Shown here: in pieces, positions 5,973-6,092 of the stretch
How positions within the stretch are numbered: the stretch's first letter is position 1
How the letters are laid out: each line of letters starts with the position of its first letter
Assembly (NCBI GenBank): GCA_904420235.1
Contig: CAJFUS010000218.1
Span: 1 to 6,092 of the forward strand
Direction: 5' to 3'
DNA from: Candidatus Neoanaerotignum tabaqchaliae
Lineage (GTDB): Bacteria; Bacillota; Clostridia; Lachnospirales; Anaerotignaceae
Length of the DNA stretch: 6,092 bases
Translations under genes and position numbers: made by a program
Notes under the pieces: generated by a model
Databases searched by the model: none
What the model saw: only the letters and a program-made list of their open reading frames with translations
Told to the model about the DNA's origin: nothing

Positions 5973-6001
5973 AGAAAGCGGCCTACACTTTTAATTATAC
6001 T
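5973..6001 (+). promoter_or_regulatory. weak candidate promoter of the secreted-protein gene
   Basis: TATACT at 5996-6001 is a good -10 (5 of 6), but 17 bases upstream there is only AGAAAG, not a -35. A short inverted repeat, TAGG (5968-5971) and CCTA (5982-5985), overlaps the -35 position, so an activator may be needed if this promoter is real. The predicted leader would be about 44 bases. Confidence 0.25.
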
Positions 6002-6051
6002 GTTGCCGTAAGTTATGAGTTTCTAAAATTAAATTTTTTAGGAGGACTAAA

Positions 6052-6092
6052 ATGAAGAAAAATTTTATTTTTAAATCGGCTCTTGCCCTTTC
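6052..6092 (+). CDS. N-terminus of a probable secreted protein or lipoprotein, 3' end missing
   Basis: The ATG is preceded by AGGAGG (6040-6045) with 6 bases between, and begins MKKNFIFKSALAL before the window ends. Two lysines followed by a hydrophobic run is the start of a Sec signal peptide. Whether it carries a lipobox or a signal peptidase I site, and what the mature protein does, lies outside the window. It is divergent from the metal-pump operon, so an extracellular metal-binding protein is one guess among many. Confidence 0.65.
   Translation, partial: MKKNFIFKSALAL

Larger units (their letters stand above)
5679..6051. other. divergent AT-rich control region between pump operon and secreted-protein gene
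   Basis: This 373-base stretch has no plausible gene. Its left third carries the pump-operon promoter, about 110 bases of leader and several overlapping repeats, listed separately. The middle (about 5825-5960) is almost pure A/T with no structure I can support. The right end holds a weak candidate promoter and an AGGAGG site for the gene starting at 6052. A start codon at 5700-5698 opens only a six-codon frame overlapping the ribosome binding site, which I take as chance. Confidence 0.6.

Noticed and set aside
1..6092. CRISPR array, tRNA, rRNA, insertion sequence or phage attachment site
   Set aside because: No regularly spaced repeats, cloverleaf sequences, transposase frames or flanking terminal repeats were seen by eye on either strand.

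Overview
The window looks like chromosomal DNA from a low-GC Gram-positive anaerobe of the class Clostridia. The reasons are strong AGGAGG-type ribosome binding sites, very AT-rich intergenic DNA, frequent ATA isoleucine codons, one TTG start, and protein families (DUF4340, an HMA_2-type P1B-ATPase with a DUF6110-like small partner) that I know mainly from gut Clostridia. The taxonomic call is inference; no rRNA or other marker gene is present.

Layout, left to right. (1) 1-1059 (+): the 3' part of a DUF4340 protein gene, a family usually found behind a GldG/ABC-2 type exporter. (2) 1060-1181: a convergent intergenic stretch with one hairpin terminator per strand, arranged so that the two transcripts overlap. 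(3) 1182-2123 (-): an NAD-dependent 3-hydroxyacyl-CoA dehydrogenase-like enzyme of the lambda-crystallin/L-gulonate dehydrogenase type. (4) 2124-2241: a divergent control region with back-to-back candidate promoters and an imperfect 22-bp palindrome exactly between them. (5) 2242-3069 (+): an amidohydrolase-2 type TIM-barrel metal hydrolase. (6) 3070-3312: an AT-rich gap ending in a long, probably bidirectional terminator. (7) 5678-3313 (-): a two-gene operon coding for an 81-residue single-span membrane protein (DUF6110-like) followed 17 bases later by a 700-residue P1B-type metal ATPase with a TTG start. (8) 5679-6051: a 373-base divergent, extremely AT-rich control region with a good sigma-A promoter for the pump operon and nested inverted and direct repeats. 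(9) 6052-6092 (+): the first 13 codons of a probable secreted protein or lipoprotein, cut by the window end.

The most interesting part is the pump operon. The ATPase has all the catalytic P-type motifs (TGE, DKTGTLT, TGDS, GDGINDSPA), but the membrane metal-site motif that is normally CPC reads YSC, and its N-terminus is a cysteine-free HMA_2-like domain. The small upstream protein has one N-terminal membrane span, an amphipathic tail and a Cys/His/Asp-rich C-terminus. In architecture and gene order it resembles the mycobacterial PacL (DUF1490) partners of CtpC/CtpG/CtpV, so I infer a Clostridial counterpart of a pump-plus-scaffold/chaperone metal efflux platform. The dehydrogenase and the hydrolase are divergently transcribed from one short control region and may act in one catabolic route of unknown substrate.
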